A DNA stretch of 64,000 nucleotides. Source: an uncultured Neglectibacter sp. (GTDB taxonomy: Bacteria; Bacillota; Clostridia; Oscillospirales; Acutalibacteraceae). Of this stretch, positions 44,774 to 54,424 are shown in pieces. The notes beneath the pieces are model-generated. The model had not been told where the DNA came from. It made no database searches and saw only the letters and a list, made by a program, of their open reading frames with translations. Position 1 is the stretch's first letter. Every line of letters starts with the position of its first letter. The translations under genes and the position numbers were made by a program. The stretch covers positions 1 through 64,000 of the forward strand of contig CAMNSA010000007.1 of assembly GCA_946554335.1 (NCBI GenBank). Direction: 5' to 3'.

Positions 44774-47269
44774 TTGTCCCGTCAAAGAACTTCTTCCACT
44801 CGTGGTTCCACCCGGGATTCCGCCGCCCGGGAATCAGGCAGGCATACACAGCCGGCAAAAAGCGTGGAGCGCTTTTATCCGGACCCCGCCTCGGGCCTTT
44901 CCGCCCAGCAGGTAAAGCTGCGGGTCTCTCAGGGCCTGCACAATGGCAGCACCGGCATCAAAACCAAAACGGAAGGGCAGATCATCCGGGAAAACCTGAT
45001 CACCTTCTTTAATATTCTGAACTTTGCTCTGGCCATCGCCGTGATCCTGGTGGGCGCTTACCGAGACGCCCTGTTCATCGGCATCATCGTCTCCAACACC
45101 GTGATTGGCTCCTTTCAGGGGATCCGCGCGAAGAGGACCATAGACAAGCTCTCTCTCATCTCCTCTCCCAAGGCCTCTGTCATCCGGGACGGCCAGCGCC
45201 GGCATGTGCGCATTGAGGAGATCGTACTGGACGACATCCTTCTGCTTTCCTCGGGAAACCAGATCTGCTCTGACGCGGTGGTGGCTGAAGGGGAGTGCGA
45301 GGTCAACGAGTCTCTCATCACAGGGGAATCGGACCCCGTTTTGAAGCTTCCCGGCGATTCCCTGCTTTCCGGCAGCTTTGTGGTCAGCGGCTCCTGCTCT
45401 GCTAAGGTGGAGCATGTGGGAGCGGAAAACTATGCCAACCGCATTGCGGGAGACGCGAAATACATCAAAAAGCGGAATTCCGAGATCATGGATTCCATTG
45501 ATTTCATCGTCAAGATTATCGGCTTTGGCATTTTGCCCATCGGCGCGCTGCTGTTCTGGAAGCAGTATGTTGTGCTTTCCGACCCCCTTCCCGACTCCGT
45601 CAGCAGCACGGTGGCCGCCATGGTGGGCATGATCCCCGAGGGGCTGGTGCTGCTCACCAGCCTGGCCTTTGCCGTAAGCGTGTTCAAGCTTTCCCGGCAC
45701 AAGACCCTGGTGCAGGATCTCTATTGCGTGGAGACGCTGGCCCGGGTGGACACTCTGTGTCTCGATAAGACCGGCACCATCACCGAGGGCTCCATGCAGG
45801 TGGATGAGCTTCTGCCCTTCCCGGGGCACACGGAAGAGGAAATGCGCGTTCCCCTCACGGCTTTAGTCCACAATTTGCAGGACGACAATCCCACCTTCCA
45901 GGCCCTTGCCGAGTACCTGCCCCATAAGAGCGACTGGCAGGCCTCTCACCTGGTGCCCTTCTCCTCCGCCAGAAAGTGGAGCGGCGCTTCCTTCCCCAAA
46001 GCGGGCAGCTATCTGATGGGCGCGGGAGAATTTATTCTCGGCCCCAAATTTGAAGAGATCAAGGAGCAGGTGGAGGCCTATTCCTCCAAGGGACAGCGAG
46101 TCTTGCTTTTGGCCCATTCCCCGGAAATGATGGAGGGGGTGGAAACGCCCTCTAAGCTCAACTCTCTGGGACTGGTCCTCATCAGCGATAGGATCCGCCG
46201 GGAGGCTCCCCGCACCCTGCGCTACTTTGCGGATCAGGGCGTAGATTTGAAGGTAATCTCCGGCGACAACGCGGTCACCGTAGCGAATATCGCCCAGAAG
46301 GCGGGGCTGGAAAAGGCGGATTATGTAGACGCCACCACCCTGGAAACCGAGGAGCAAATGGCCGAGGCCGTAGAGAAATACTCCGTGTTCGGCCGGGTCA
46401 CTCCCCAGCAGAAGCTGAGCTTTGTGAAGCTTCTGAAGGCCCGGGGACACACCGTGGCCATGACAGGGGACGGGGTCAACGATGTGCTGGCCTTAAAGGA
46501 GGCGGACTGCTCCATCGCCATGGCCTCCGGCAGCGACGCCGCCCGCACCGTTTCCAATCTGGTGCTTTTGGACTCCAATTTTGCCTCTATGCCTCTGGTG
46601 GTGCAGGAGGGCCGGCGCTCCATCAACAACCTGCAGCGCTCCAGCTCTCTGTTCTTAGTTAAGACCATCTTCTCCGCTTTGATCGGCGTGCTGTTCATCT
46701 TCCTCAACTACGCCTATCCCTTCCGGCCCATTCAGCAGACGCTGATCAGCAGCCTGACCATCGGGATCCCCTCCTTCATCCTGGCCCTGGAGCCCAACAG
46801 GGAGCGGATCCGGGGGAAATTCATTTTCAATGTGATCAAAATGTGCATCCCCGCCTCCCTCACCATGACCGCCAATGTGCTGGTGCTCTGCGCCCTCAGC
46901 GAGCCTCTGGGCCTGACGGCAGACGAGCTTTCCACCCTGGCGGTGATCATGACGGCGCTGTCCGGCTTTTTGATGCTGTTCAAGGTGTGCACTCCCTTCA
47001 ACAGTCTGCGGGTGGTGCTGTTTAGCGGGCTGTTATCCGCATTTATTCTGGCTCTGCTCTTCTTTAAGGACATTTTCTATCTCTCAGATTTCACCATTCC
47101 CATGCTCATTGTGCTGGCGCCCCTCGCCCTGTTTGCCATCATCCTGATGCTTGCGCTGCTTCATTTGGTAGACCATGTGATCGCCAATTCGCAAAGCCCG
47201 GTCTACCCCTTCAAAAAGCGGAAAAAGAACAAAGCCCCCAGACGGGGCGCCCGCTACTCTTCACGGTGA
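44774..47269 (+). CDS. P-type cation-transporting ATPase, CtpE-like
   Basis: An 831-residue P-type ATPase. It has the TGES dephosphorylation loop, the phosphorylation motif LCLDKTGTIT, MTGDGVNDVLALKEADC hinge, and the membrane motif MVGMIPEGLVLLTSLAFAVSV, which is typical of the CtpE/Exp7 group; mycobacterial CtpE takes up calcium. About eight to ten membrane helices are visible. The start TTG at 44774 has AGGAGGT 8 bp upstream; the ATG at 44708 lies in the promoter. Substrate cation is not proven here. A strong terminator follows. Confidence 0.88.
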   Translation: MSRQRTSSTRGSTRDSAARESGRHTQPAKSVERFYPDPASGLSAQQVKLRVSQGLHNGSTGIKTKTEGQIIRENLITFFNILNFALAIAVILVGAYRDALFIGIIVSNTVIGSFQGIRAKRTIDKLSLISSPKASVIRDGQRRHVRIEEIVLDDILLLSSGNQICSDAVVAEGECEVNESLITGESDPVLKLPGDSLLSGSFVVSGSCSAKVEHVGAENYANRIAGDAKYIKKRNSEIMDSIDFIVKIIGFGILPIGALLFWKQYVVLSDPLPDSVSSTVAAMVGMIPEGLVLLTSLAFAVSVFKLSRHKTLVQDLYCVETLARVDTLCLDKTGTITEGSMQVDELLPFPGHTEEEMRVPLTALVHNLQDDNPTFQALAEYLPHKSDWQASHLVPFSSARKWSGASFPKAGSYLMGAGEFILGPKFEEIKEQVEAYSSKGQRVLLLAHSPEMMEGVETPSKLNSLGLVLISDRIRREAPRTLRYFADQGVDLKVISGDNAVTVANIAQKAGLEKADYVDATTLETEEQMAEAVEKYSVFGRVTPQQKLSFVKLLKARGHTVAMTGDGVNDVLALKEADCSIAMASGSDAARTVSNLVLLDSNFASMPLVVQEGRRSINNLQRSSSLFLVKTIFSALIGVLFIFLNYAYPFRPIQQTLISSLTIGIPSFILALEPNRERIRGKFIFNVIKMCIPASLTMTANVLVLCALSEPLGLTADELSTLAVIMTALSGFLMLFKVCTPFNSLRVVLFSGLLSAFILALLFFKDIFYLSDFTIPMLIVLAPLALFAIILMLALLHLVDHVIANSQSPVYPFKKRKKNKAPRRGARYSSR

Positions 47270-47283
47270 ATAGGTGTTAGACG

Positions 47284-47312
47284 AAAAAAGGTTCCCGAAA
47301 GGGAACCTTTTT
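47284..47312 (+). terminator. Terminator of the P-type ATPase gene
   Basis: AAAAAAGGTTCCC and GGGAACCTTTTTT form a 13-bp stem with a GAAA loop, 14 bp past the stop codon. It is symmetrical and could also act on minus-strand transcripts. Confidence 0.9.
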
Positions 47313-47400
47313 TAGATATTGGATGTTAGATACTGGATGTTAGAGGCGGTTTAATGAATAAGAAAACCGCTTCGCTGATGAATAATGAATAATTGCTTTT
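47312..47400. repeat. TAAC-rich repeat tail (reverse) and second dispersed motif
   Basis: The segment 47312-47345 is a reverse-orientation copy of the AT-rich tail. It is followed by a stretch whose complement contains ATCAGCGAAGC and ATTCATT, also found 3' of the tail near 61697-61725, so the two may be parts of one composite repeat. Confidence 0.5.
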
Positions 47401-47421
47401 CACTCTCTGCCCTTTGCAGCA

Positions 47422-48753
47422 TTATATTCTCAGCACCTTTACCCCATAGGGGGGGAGGTCGATCCTGCCGGAAAGCTCCTCTTCTGCTCCGGTAAGCAGC
47501 TCCAGCGCCCGGCCGAAGGCCCTACATTCGATGGAGGAGGGAACCCCTTCGGCGTTGACGGCCAGCAGCACCGTCTCCTCCGGGCAGCTGCGGCGCATGA
47601 CCCACTGCCGGTTTTTGAGGGTCTCGTTCTGGAAATCCCCATAGCACAGGGCCCTGCTCTCCCTCTTGACCCGGGCAAGCTTACCCAAAAACCCGGTCAG
47701 CTCATTTTCGATGGGAGCGTCAAAGGCAGGCCTCAGCGCCGGGTCGCCCTGGCTCTTGTCCCCCTCGGCTCCCCACTCGCTGCCGTAATAGAGGCAGGGG
47801 ATGCCTGGCATACAGAACAGCACCGCGTAAAGGGGGAAGATGTGATTTTTGTCCTGCAAAATGCTGTGGATGCGGGTGACATCGTGGTTATCCGCAAAGC
47901 ACAGCAGGTGCTCGCCCCGGTAAAGAGTCCAGTTTTCCGGGCCGAACTGTCTGAGAAGGGAATGGGCGATCTCAAAGAGATTCATGGAGTTAAAGGCAGA
48001 GTAAAGCCCCTTATAGCACTCATAGTTTGTGACGCTTTGGAGCATTTCCGGGTTCATGATGCGGCGGTAGTCCCCGTGGATCATCTCACCCAGCAGGAAG
48101 AAAGAAGGGCTCAGCCCTGCCGTGAAGCTTCGAAGCCTGCGCAGGAAGCCTTCATCCAGGCAGTAGGCCACATCCAGCCGCAGGCCGTCGATGGCGAACT
48201 CTTCCCACCAGCCTTTGACGCAGGAGAGCAGATGGTCCGCCACCTGGGGATTTTGCAGGTTCAGCTTGACCAGCTCGAAATGCCCCTCCCAGCCCTCATA
48301 CCAAAGGCCGTCGTTGTAGCCGTTATTGCCCGAGAAGTTTACATAAAACCAATCCTTATAGAGGGAAGCTTCCCGGTTTTTCAGCACATCCTGAAAGGCC
48401 CAGAAGCCCCTGCCCACATGGTTAAAGACCCCGTCCAGCACCACCCGGATCCCCGCCTCGTGAAGGGCATTACACACCTCTTTGAAATCCTCATTGACGC
48501 CAAGGCGGACATCAATTTTAGAATAGTCCCGGGTATCGTAGCCGTGAGTATCCGATTCAAAGATGGGGGAAAAATATACCGCTCCTATCTGGAGCTTTTG
48601 CAGGTGGGGGATCCAGTCCAGCACCTTTTTGATCCGGTGGGCCGGGACCCCGTCGTTTTCAAAGGGCGCTCCGCAAAACCCCAGAGGGTAAATCTGATAG
48701 AACACGGTCTCATTCTGCCAGCCCGGCAGATTGGAAAGGGACATAGAAGACAT
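47422..48753 (-). CDS. GH13 alpha-amylase/cyclomaltodextrinase-type enzyme
   Basis: A 443-residue GH13 enzyme. Conserved regions are VVLDGVFNHVG, the nucleophile Asp in GLRLDVAYCLD, the acid/base Glu in FLLGEMIHGD and FADNHDVTRI. The N-terminus (ETVFYQIYPLGFCGAPFEND) and its short length fit a small cytoplasmic maltogenic or neopullulanase-like hydrolase; no signal peptide is present. The ATG has AAGGAGA upstream. The M18 peptidase gene lies 14 bp upstream, so the two are probably cotranscribed. Confidence 0.92.
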   Translation of the reverse strand: MSSMSLSNLPGWQNETVFYQIYPLGFCGAPFENDGVPAHRIKKVLDWIPHLQKLQIGAVYFSPIFESDTHGYDTRDYSKIDVRLGVNEDFKEVCNALHEAGIRVVLDGVFNHVGRGFWAFQDVLKNREASLYKDWFYVNFSGNNGYNDGLWYEGWEGHFELVKLNLQNPQVADHLLSCVKGWWEEFAIDGLRLDVAYCLDEGFLRRLRSFTAGLSPSFFLLGEMIHGDYRRIMNPEMLQSVTNYECYKGLYSAFNSMNLFEIAHSLLRQFGPENWTLYRGEHLLCFADNHDVTRIHSILQDKNHIFPLYAVLFCMPGIPCLYYGSEWGAEGDKSQGDPALRPAFDAPIENELTGFLGKLARVKRESRALCYGDFQNETLKNRQWVMRRSCPEETVLLAVNAEGVPSSIECRAFGRALELLTGAEEELSGRIDLPPYGVKVLRI

Positions 48754-48767
48754 CTTTTTCTCTCCTT

Positions 48768-50063
48768 TTATCCGATTCTGCAAAAGTCGCTTCTCTCCCA
48801 GAAAAGCTCTGTCTCATAGAAGGATCGCATGGCGTTCACCATATGGGTCACATCCTCTCTCCCCGCCGTCTCAAAGGGAGAGTGCATGGAAAGCTGGGCA
48901 AGGCCGATATCCACTGTGGGGATGGACACATGAGAACCGGAAAGGTTCCCCAGCGTGCCGCCTCCGGGCTCGGCGGAATGGTTGTAGTAGGTCTGGGTAG
49001 GAACGCCGTTTCTTTTGCAGATCTCTTCAAATACTCCCGCCGTCACGGCGTCCGTCGCGTAGCGCGCGCTGTGCTTGATGACCACGCCTCCGTTTAAATA
49101 GCAGCGGTTGGTAGGGTCCGCCTTTTCCGGGTAATTGGGATGAACGGCATGGGCGTTGTCCGCGGAAAGCAGGAACCCTCCCGCGATGGCCCGGATCTGC
49201 TCCTCCCGGCTCTTTCCGGACTGCTCGCAGATCCGAGAGATCACATCGAACAGGAAGGTGGAATCCGCCCCCTGGCGGGTCAGACTTCCGATCTCCTCGT
49301 TGTCAAAGAGGGCGCACAGTGTCACATTTTCCCGGTTCTTTCCGCCGATCAGCGCTTTCACGGCGGAGAAGGCGCACTCCAGGTCGTCCAGCTTGGGGGA
49401 GGCGATAAACTCCTCCTTCGCGCCGAACACCGTGCCCTTCGCCCGATGGTAGAGGTAGAGGTCATAGCTTACGATCTCCTCTTTCTTTACCCCGGCGGCC
49501 TCCGCCGCCAGCTCCAGAAGATCGGCCTCGCCTCCCCCCAGCAGAGGCAGAGTGTCCTTCTGTGGGTTCAGCTTCACGCCCTCGTTGACCTGTCTGTTCA
49601 TGTGGATAGCAAGGCCCGGGATCATCAGAAGATCCCGGTCAATATTGGTGAGCACTCCTTTCACACCCTCGGGGGCGCGCACCGCCAGCCTGCCCGCCAC
49701 GGACAGGGGACGGTCCTGCCACAGGCCCACCTGCATCCCGCCGTAGACCTCTGTATTGAGTCTGGTATACTTTCCCTCCGCCTGAAGCTCCGGGCTGGCC
49801 TTCACCTGAAAGCAGGGGGAATCCCCATGAGGAGCCGCAATGGAAAAGGCGCGGAAATTCCGTTTTGGGTAGCGAAAGGCGATAAGCGAGCTCATACTTC
49901 TCACCACAAAATAGCTTCCGCCCTCGGAAAGCTTCCAGGGCTCCGTCTCCGAAAGCTCCTGAAAGCCCTCCTCCAAAAGCAGCTTGCGCGCCGTGTCCAC
50001 CGTGTGGCAGGCGGAAGGGCTCTTTTCAATAAAGTCAAACAGTTCACGAACCAGCGGTTCCAT
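48768..50063 (-). CDS. M18-family aminopeptidase
   Basis: A 431-residue zinc aminopeptidase of family M18. Metal and catalytic regions are APHGDSPCFQVK, LDDLECAFSAVKAL, ALFDNEEIGSLTRQGADS and the late QLSMHSPFETAGRED. It would trim N-terminal acidic or neutral residues from peptides in the cytoplasm. The start at 50063 (MEPLVRELFDFIEKSPSAC) has AAAGGGG upstream. It sits between the DUF4091 and GH13 genes. Confidence 0.93.
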   Translation of the reverse strand: MEPLVRELFDFIEKSPSACHTVDTARKLLLEEGFQELSETEPWKLSEGGSYFVVRSMSSLIAFRYPKRNFRAFSIAAPHGDSPCFQVKASPELQAEGKYTRLNTEVYGGMQVGLWQDRPLSVAGRLAVRAPEGVKGVLTNIDRDLLMIPGLAIHMNRQVNEGVKLNPQKDTLPLLGGGEADLLELAAEAAGVKKEEIVSYDLYLYHRAKGTVFGAKEEFIASPKLDDLECAFSAVKALIGGKNRENVTLCALFDNEEIGSLTRQGADSTFLFDVISRICEQSGKSREEQIRAIAGGFLLSADNAHAVHPNYPEKADPTNRCYLNGGVVIKHSARYATDAVTAGVFEEICKRNGVPTQTYYNHSAEPGGGTLGNLSGSHVSIPTVDIGLAQLSMHSPFETAGREDVTHMVNAMRSFYETELFWERSDFCRIG

Positions 50064-50095
50064 GGAATATCCCCTTTCCTTTTCAAACGATCCTT

Positions 50096-51724
50096 TCACA
50101 GCTTTTCCCCGATCAGCCGGTTTGCCTCTTCTCTGGCGTCCAGCAGCCACCGGGCGCTTCTGGGATAGTGGGAAAAGGTGATCGGGCCTTCCCTCTCCAA
50201 AAGGGACAGCACCTTTTCTCTTCCCATGAGGCTCTCCAGAAGGGACAGCGCCCGCATATCCTGCAGACCGTGGTAAAACACTCTGCCCCGTATGGAGGGG
50301 ATGGGGCCCTGCTTTCCCGGATAGACGGAAAAGGCGTCTCCACCGGGGAAGGCCCTTCCCGCGTCCGTGACCCGGTAGGGGTCGATTTTCGCCCGGGAAT
50401 TCTGCGTATACCAGAAATTATACCCCCAGTGAAGGAACCCGGAGATCCCGAACCGATATAGCTGCGTCCCCAGGATCCGGTTCCGGTAGGAGGGCATGGC
50501 AAAAAACCGGTTTCCCACCCGCCGGTTCTGAGCACAGCAATAATAGGCCCAGAGCCCCGGCGTGTGATGCTCCAAAAAGGGCTCGATATGGTCGGTGGAG
50601 GCGATGGGATGCTCTACCGCCCCCCGCTCCAGAAATTGGTAACCGGAAAGGGCGTCATAAACCGGGAATCCGGAAAGGAAGGGCACTGCCCCTTCTTTCG
50701 CATCCAAATAGGAGGCCAACTGTTCCTCCTCCGGCTCGTCGGAAATATGGAAGATCACCCGGTTTTCAAGGCCCTTTTTCCGGAGGAAATCAGTAAGCCG
50801 GGGCAAAAGCTGCCTGAGAAAGCTCCGGTAAGCGGGACCTGCCGCCGGAGTTTCCCAGCCGAACAGCCGCTTTCTCTCTCCCCGTTCCACCCCGTAAATA
50901 CTGGGCGCCGCTTTCGCCCCCCACTGGGTATAGAGGTGAGAGATCTCAAAGTTCCCGATCCCGCAGGCTTGAGCCAGCTCAAGAAAGCGCTCCAGAAGAG
51001 AAAAGTCAAAGCGATAGCTTTCCCCCTCCTTTTCCACTCCCAGAAGCTGGGTACAGGGGCGCTCGCCGCCGACCTCCGTGTCCAGCGCCGGAGTCAGGAC
51101 AGGGGTCAGGACCATATTGACCCCGTCCTCATGGGCGCCCTTCAAATAGCTTTCCAGCAGCCGCCAGTGGGCCTCGGAATACACCGGCACCTGATAGTGC
51201 TCCGCGATGCAGTCCCCGTGGAACCACTGGGTATAGATAAGCTTCTGAGGGGGAAGCTCCCGTCCGATGACGGTGAGGAAAAAGGTCCTCTCCTCCCGGT
51301 CCTCTCCACAGCTTACCGTAAAGGAAATGGGATATTCCCCCGCCGGAAGCTCCCGGGGAATATCCACCTCCACCCAAAGCGCCGTCCGGGAAAATCCGCT
51401 GATCTCCACTCTGTCCTCGCAAAGGGGAAAGAGGGGATCCGGAAACAGGCCGGGGGCTGTGGTGAGGTAATCCTCATCGCAGGCGTCCGGATAGGCCGGA
51501 AGCTCGCAGGGCACATTTCCCACCCGATAAAGCCTTAGCCGCTCCTTTAAGGGAGAATCCACCCTGAGAAGAGCTTCCGCCCGTCCCCAGCCGTCGTGCT
51601 TCAAAGAAAGCTGAAAGGCAAACCGCTCCCCCAAAAGCGCGCTTCCCCGGTCAAAGTCCGGCGCGGTATCCCGGGAATCCAGGAAGATTTTTTCCAAAGC
51701 AGACCGAATTCTCACTTCAAGCAT
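50096..51724 (-). CDS. DUF4091 glycoside-hydrolase-like protein
   Basis: A 542-residue protein with no signal peptide. The N-terminal part is a beta-sandwich; the C-terminal part has the DUF4091 block with GGDAFSVYPGKQGPIPSIRG and earlier FHISDEPEEEQLASY, whose DEPE resembles GH catalytic carboxylates. The family is associated with polysaccharide or N-glycan loci, but its reaction is not settled. The ATG has GGGAGG upstream. It begins 36 bp after the radical SAM gene. Confidence 0.85.
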   Translation of the reverse strand: MLEVRIRSALEKIFLDSRDTAPDFDRGSALLGERFAFQLSLKHDGWGRAEALLRVDSPLKERLRLYRVGNVPCELPAYPDACDEDYLTTAPGLFPDPLFPLCEDRVEISGFSRTALWVEVDIPRELPAGEYPISFTVSCGEDREERTFFLTVIGRELPPQKLIYTQWFHGDCIAEHYQVPVYSEAHWRLLESYLKGAHEDGVNMVLTPVLTPALDTEVGGERPCTQLLGVEKEGESYRFDFSLLERFLELAQACGIGNFEISHLYTQWGAKAAPSIYGVERGERKRLFGWETPAAGPAYRSFLRQLLPRLTDFLRKKGLENRVIFHISDEPEEEQLASYLDAKEGAVPFLSGFPVYDALSGYQFLERGAVEHPIASTDHIEPFLEHHTPGLWAYYCCAQNRRVGNRFFAMPSYRNRILGTQLYRFGISGFLHWGYNFWYTQNSRAKIDPYRVTDAGRAFPGGDAFSVYPGKQGPIPSIRGRVFYHGLQDMRALSLLESLMGREKVLSLLEREGPITFSHYPRSARWLLDAREEANRLIGEKL

Positions 51725-51760
51725 AGGACGCCTCCCATATTTTGTAGTTTTAAAAAAGTC

Positions 51761-52657
51761 TCAGGAAAACTGATGAAAGTCCGGAATATACTCCTTGCCC
51801 CCGGACTTTCGGGACTGAACGAAGCCCTCCATATCAAGCTCAAAAAGCTTGTCCTCCACCTTTTGCAGCTCCCGTCGGGTGACCCTGCGGGAAAGCTCCG
51901 GAAAACCGGGAAGTCCTCCTTCCCGCTCGCAAAGCCCCGCAGGAGTGTACTGGGCCATCAGGCTGACGGGGAGCTCCGGAAAGCGGCTGTGAAGGAGCTC
52001 CAGAGCCTTGAGAGAATTCCCGGTGTGCCCGGGAAGGATCAGGTGGCGGATCATCACGCCGCTTACCATCATGCCCGCGCTGTCATAACGGGGCTTTCCC
52101 ACCTGAAGCGCCATCTCTTCGATGGCCGCAAGGGCAGTTTCCGGATAGTCCGGCGCGTGGGAAAGAGCGCCGGCAAGTTCCCGTTGCGCATATTTGAAAT
52201 CGGGCAGATATACATCGATAAGCCCCCGAAGGGAGCTGAGCGTCTCTGCCCGTTCATAACCTGAGGTATTGTAAACCACCGGCACCGGAAGGCGCTTTAC
52301 GCAAAGGGCTTTCCGGATGACCGGGACAAAATGGGTAGGCGTCACCAAATTGATGTTGTGTGCGCCCTGTTCCACCAGGGAAAAGAAAAGCCCGGAAAGC
52401 TCTTCGGAAGTAAGCTCCTTCCCCAGAGAGGAGGGACGGCTGATCTCATAGTTCTGGCAATAGACGCATCCTAAGGGACAGCCGGTGAAGAAGATCGCTC
52501 CGCTGCCCCTTGTGCCGCTGATGGGCGGCTCTTCCCAGAAGTGCAGGGCCGCTCTGGCCACCCTGGCCCTAGCGCCGCTTTTGCAGACGCCCTCCCCTGT
52601 CTCTCCCCTACGGACTTTGCAGTTTCGGGGGCAGAGACGGCAGCTTTCTATAATCAC
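51761..52657 (-). CDS. Radical SAM protein, PflA-like (COG1313 type)
   Basis: A 298-residue radical SAM protein. The cluster motif is CPLGCVYCQN near residue 65, and an N-terminal extra Cys group (CRLCPRNCKV with GVC later) is typical of the COG1313/PFL-activating-enzyme-like group. The role of these proteins is generally unknown. The start is GTG with a GGGAGA site. It is followed by the DUF4091 gene in the same direction and preceded by the exonuclease-PgeF fusion gene. Confidence 0.87.
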   Translation of the reverse strand: MIIESCRLCPRNCKVRRGETGEGVCKSGARARVARAALHFWEEPPISGTRGSGAIFFTGCPLGCVYCQNYEISRPSSLGKELTSEELSGLFFSLVEQGAHNINLVTPTHFVPVIRKALCVKRLPVPVVYNTSGYERAETLSSLRGLIDVYLPDFKYAQRELAGALSHAPDYPETALAAIEEMALQVGKPRYDSAGMMVSGVMIRHLILPGHTGNSLKALELLHSRFPELPVSLMAQYTPAGLCEREGGLPGFPELSRRVTRRELQKVEDKLFELDMEGFVQSRKSGGKEYIPDFHQFS

Positions 52658-52720
52658 AGCTTTCTCTCCCTTCTCCCTTTTCCCGCCGGGAAAGCCATGC
52701 TAACACAAGGCAAACCTTGC

Positions 52721-54400
52721 CTATTGCAGGGCTAAAAAGGCGCAGTTGCTGCCCCGCTGTCCTCTGGTTTTCCGGTGAGAAAAGATCAGGTCGCTTTCAC
52801 ACATGGAGCAGACGCCCCCCACGGTGATGTGCTCCGGCAAAAGCCCCGCCTCCAAGAGAAATTGGCGGTTGCACTCCCAGAGGTCCACCTGATATTTCTC
52901 TCCTTTAGGCCCGGAAACCACCTTTTGGCCGAAGGGCAGGGCAAGGAATTCCTCTGCCACCGGCTCATCCACCTCAAAGCAGTCCTTGCAGATGGAGGGT
53001 CCGATGGCGGCCTGCAAAGCCGACGGATCCGAGCCGAACTCCTCTTTCATCCGCTCCGCCATGGCTTTGGCCATACCGGCGGCGGTGCCCCGCCATCCCG
53101 CGTGGGCAAGACCGATGGCCTTGTGCTCCTCGTCCACAAAATACAGCGGAACGCAGTCCGCGCAGTAGATCACCAGCGTGACGCCCTTTACATCGGTACA
53201 GAGCCCGTCCACGCTGTCCTCCATTTTATCCTTCCAGATCCCCATCCCCCGGTGAGAAAGGTCCACCCGGCAAATGTGGATGTGGTGATCCTGATTTCCT
53301 GTGACCAGCGACTCCCGGGAAAATCCGGCGGCCTCACAGAAGCGCCTGAAATTCTTCTCCACATTCTCTCTTGAGTCTCCCCTGCCAAAGCCCAGGTTGA
53401 TGGAGGCAAACTCCTTTTCGCTCACCCCGCCGATGCGGGTGGAAAAGGCGTGGTTTACGCAGGACAGCTTCTCCCAGGCGGGAAAGCGCAGCACACCCAC
53501 GCCGCCCCGGTCCTCTAAAACCATATTGCCCAAAGTCCCGGGAGAAAGCTCTCTGGGGGGCTGTAAAACGGGTACGGGAAAGGTTTTCTGATTCACAAAA
53601 AGTCCCTCGTATTTCTGTTTGATGGTAACCCGCCCGCCGAAGCGGCAGGAACATTGCTTACATTCAAATTCCGCCCGGAAGCTCTTGTTCTTCGCGGTCC
53701 ATTTGCTTCGCTTTACCGCTTTTCCGCCGCACTTCGGACAGGAAAAGCGCAGATAGCTGCGCTTGATGAGGGGGCTTCTCAGGTCGCAGATATAGGCGGT
53801 CTTAAAGGTGATTCTCCTGTAAAACTCCTCGTCGCACCGGCTGAGAAAGGGAGAAAGCTTTTCTCTATTGTACACCTTTTTGAGGATGGACAGGGCCACC
53901 CGGCTGTCATCCAGCGCCCTGTGGTGGTTGTTGCCGGAAAGATCGATCTCAAGAAGCTCCGCTGCGCGATACAGGCCCAGCTGCTCCTTGCTTCCCAGCT
54001 CCAGCCGCTTTTGCACAAAGCTCTGCAGGTCGCAGTACCAGAAGAGAAAAGGCACCCTCTCCTCCCTGCTGAAATAGCGGCAGTTTTCGATGAGCGTCAG
54101 GATATCCGAGGTGCTCCAGGTGAAGATCTCAGCCTCGCCCGCCCACTTTTGAAAACGGCTCACCGCCTGCGTAAAGGTAAGGCCCTCGCTGAGATTTTCC
54201 TGCGTGATGCTGGTAAGCCCGGAAACCAGCGAGCTCAGCCGTTTCCCCACCTGGGGCTTGACAAAGCAGGAAAAGCTGCCCTTCTCCCTCAGATCCTCCC
54301 CGCATTTTACCGCGCCGAACTCGATGATCTCGTTCAAATAGCCTTTCAGACGGCGGCTGTAAGTGCCGTTCCACTCCAGGTCCAACAGGATCTTATCCAA
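52721..54400 (-). CDS. Fusion of DEDDh exonuclease, zinc ribbon and PgeF
   Basis: A 559-residue chain. Residues 1-185 are a DEDDh 3'-5' exonuclease: D7-L-E9, D99 and H160-x4-D165. A four-cysteine zinc ribbon lies at 221-250 (CPKC and CKQC). Residues about 305-559 are the PgeF/YfiH/YlmD domain with the zinc-ligand regions GNQDHHIH, YCADC and HAGWRG, known to act as a purine nucleoside phosphorylase or adenosine deaminase and once called a laccase or peptidoglycan editing factor. TTG start with AAGGAGGG. The typA gene ends 24 bp upstream. The fusion is unusual in my experience; both halves keep their catalytic residues. Confidence 0.88.
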   Translation of the reverse strand: MDKILLDLEWNGTYSRRLKGYLNEIIEFGAVKCGEDLREKGSFSCFVKPQVGKRLSSLVSGLTSITQENLSEGLTFTQAVSRFQKWAGEAEIFTWSTSDILTLIENCRYFSREERVPFLFWYCDLQSFVQKRLELGSKEQLGLYRAAELLEIDLSGNNHHRALDDSRVALSILKKVYNREKLSPFLSRCDEEFYRRITFKTAYICDLRSPLIKRSYLRFSCPKCGGKAVKRSKWTAKNKSFRAEFECKQCSCRFGGRVTIKQKYEGLFVNQKTFPVPVLQPPRELSPGTLGNMVLEDRGGVGVLRFPAWEKLSCVNHAFSTRIGGVSEKEFASINLGFGRGDSRENVEKNFRRFCEAAGFSRESLVTGNQDHHIHICRVDLSHRGMGIWKDKMEDSVDGLCTDVKGVTLVIYCADCVPLYFVDEEHKAIGLAHAGWRGTAAGMAKAMAERMKEEFGSDPSALQAAIGPSICKDCFEVDEPVAEEFLALPFGQKVVSGPKGEKYQVDLWECNRQFLLEAGLLPEHITVGGVCSMCESDLIFSHRKTRGQRGSNCAFLALQ

Positions 54401-54424
54401 GCCGCCGCCCTCCTTTTCCGGCCT

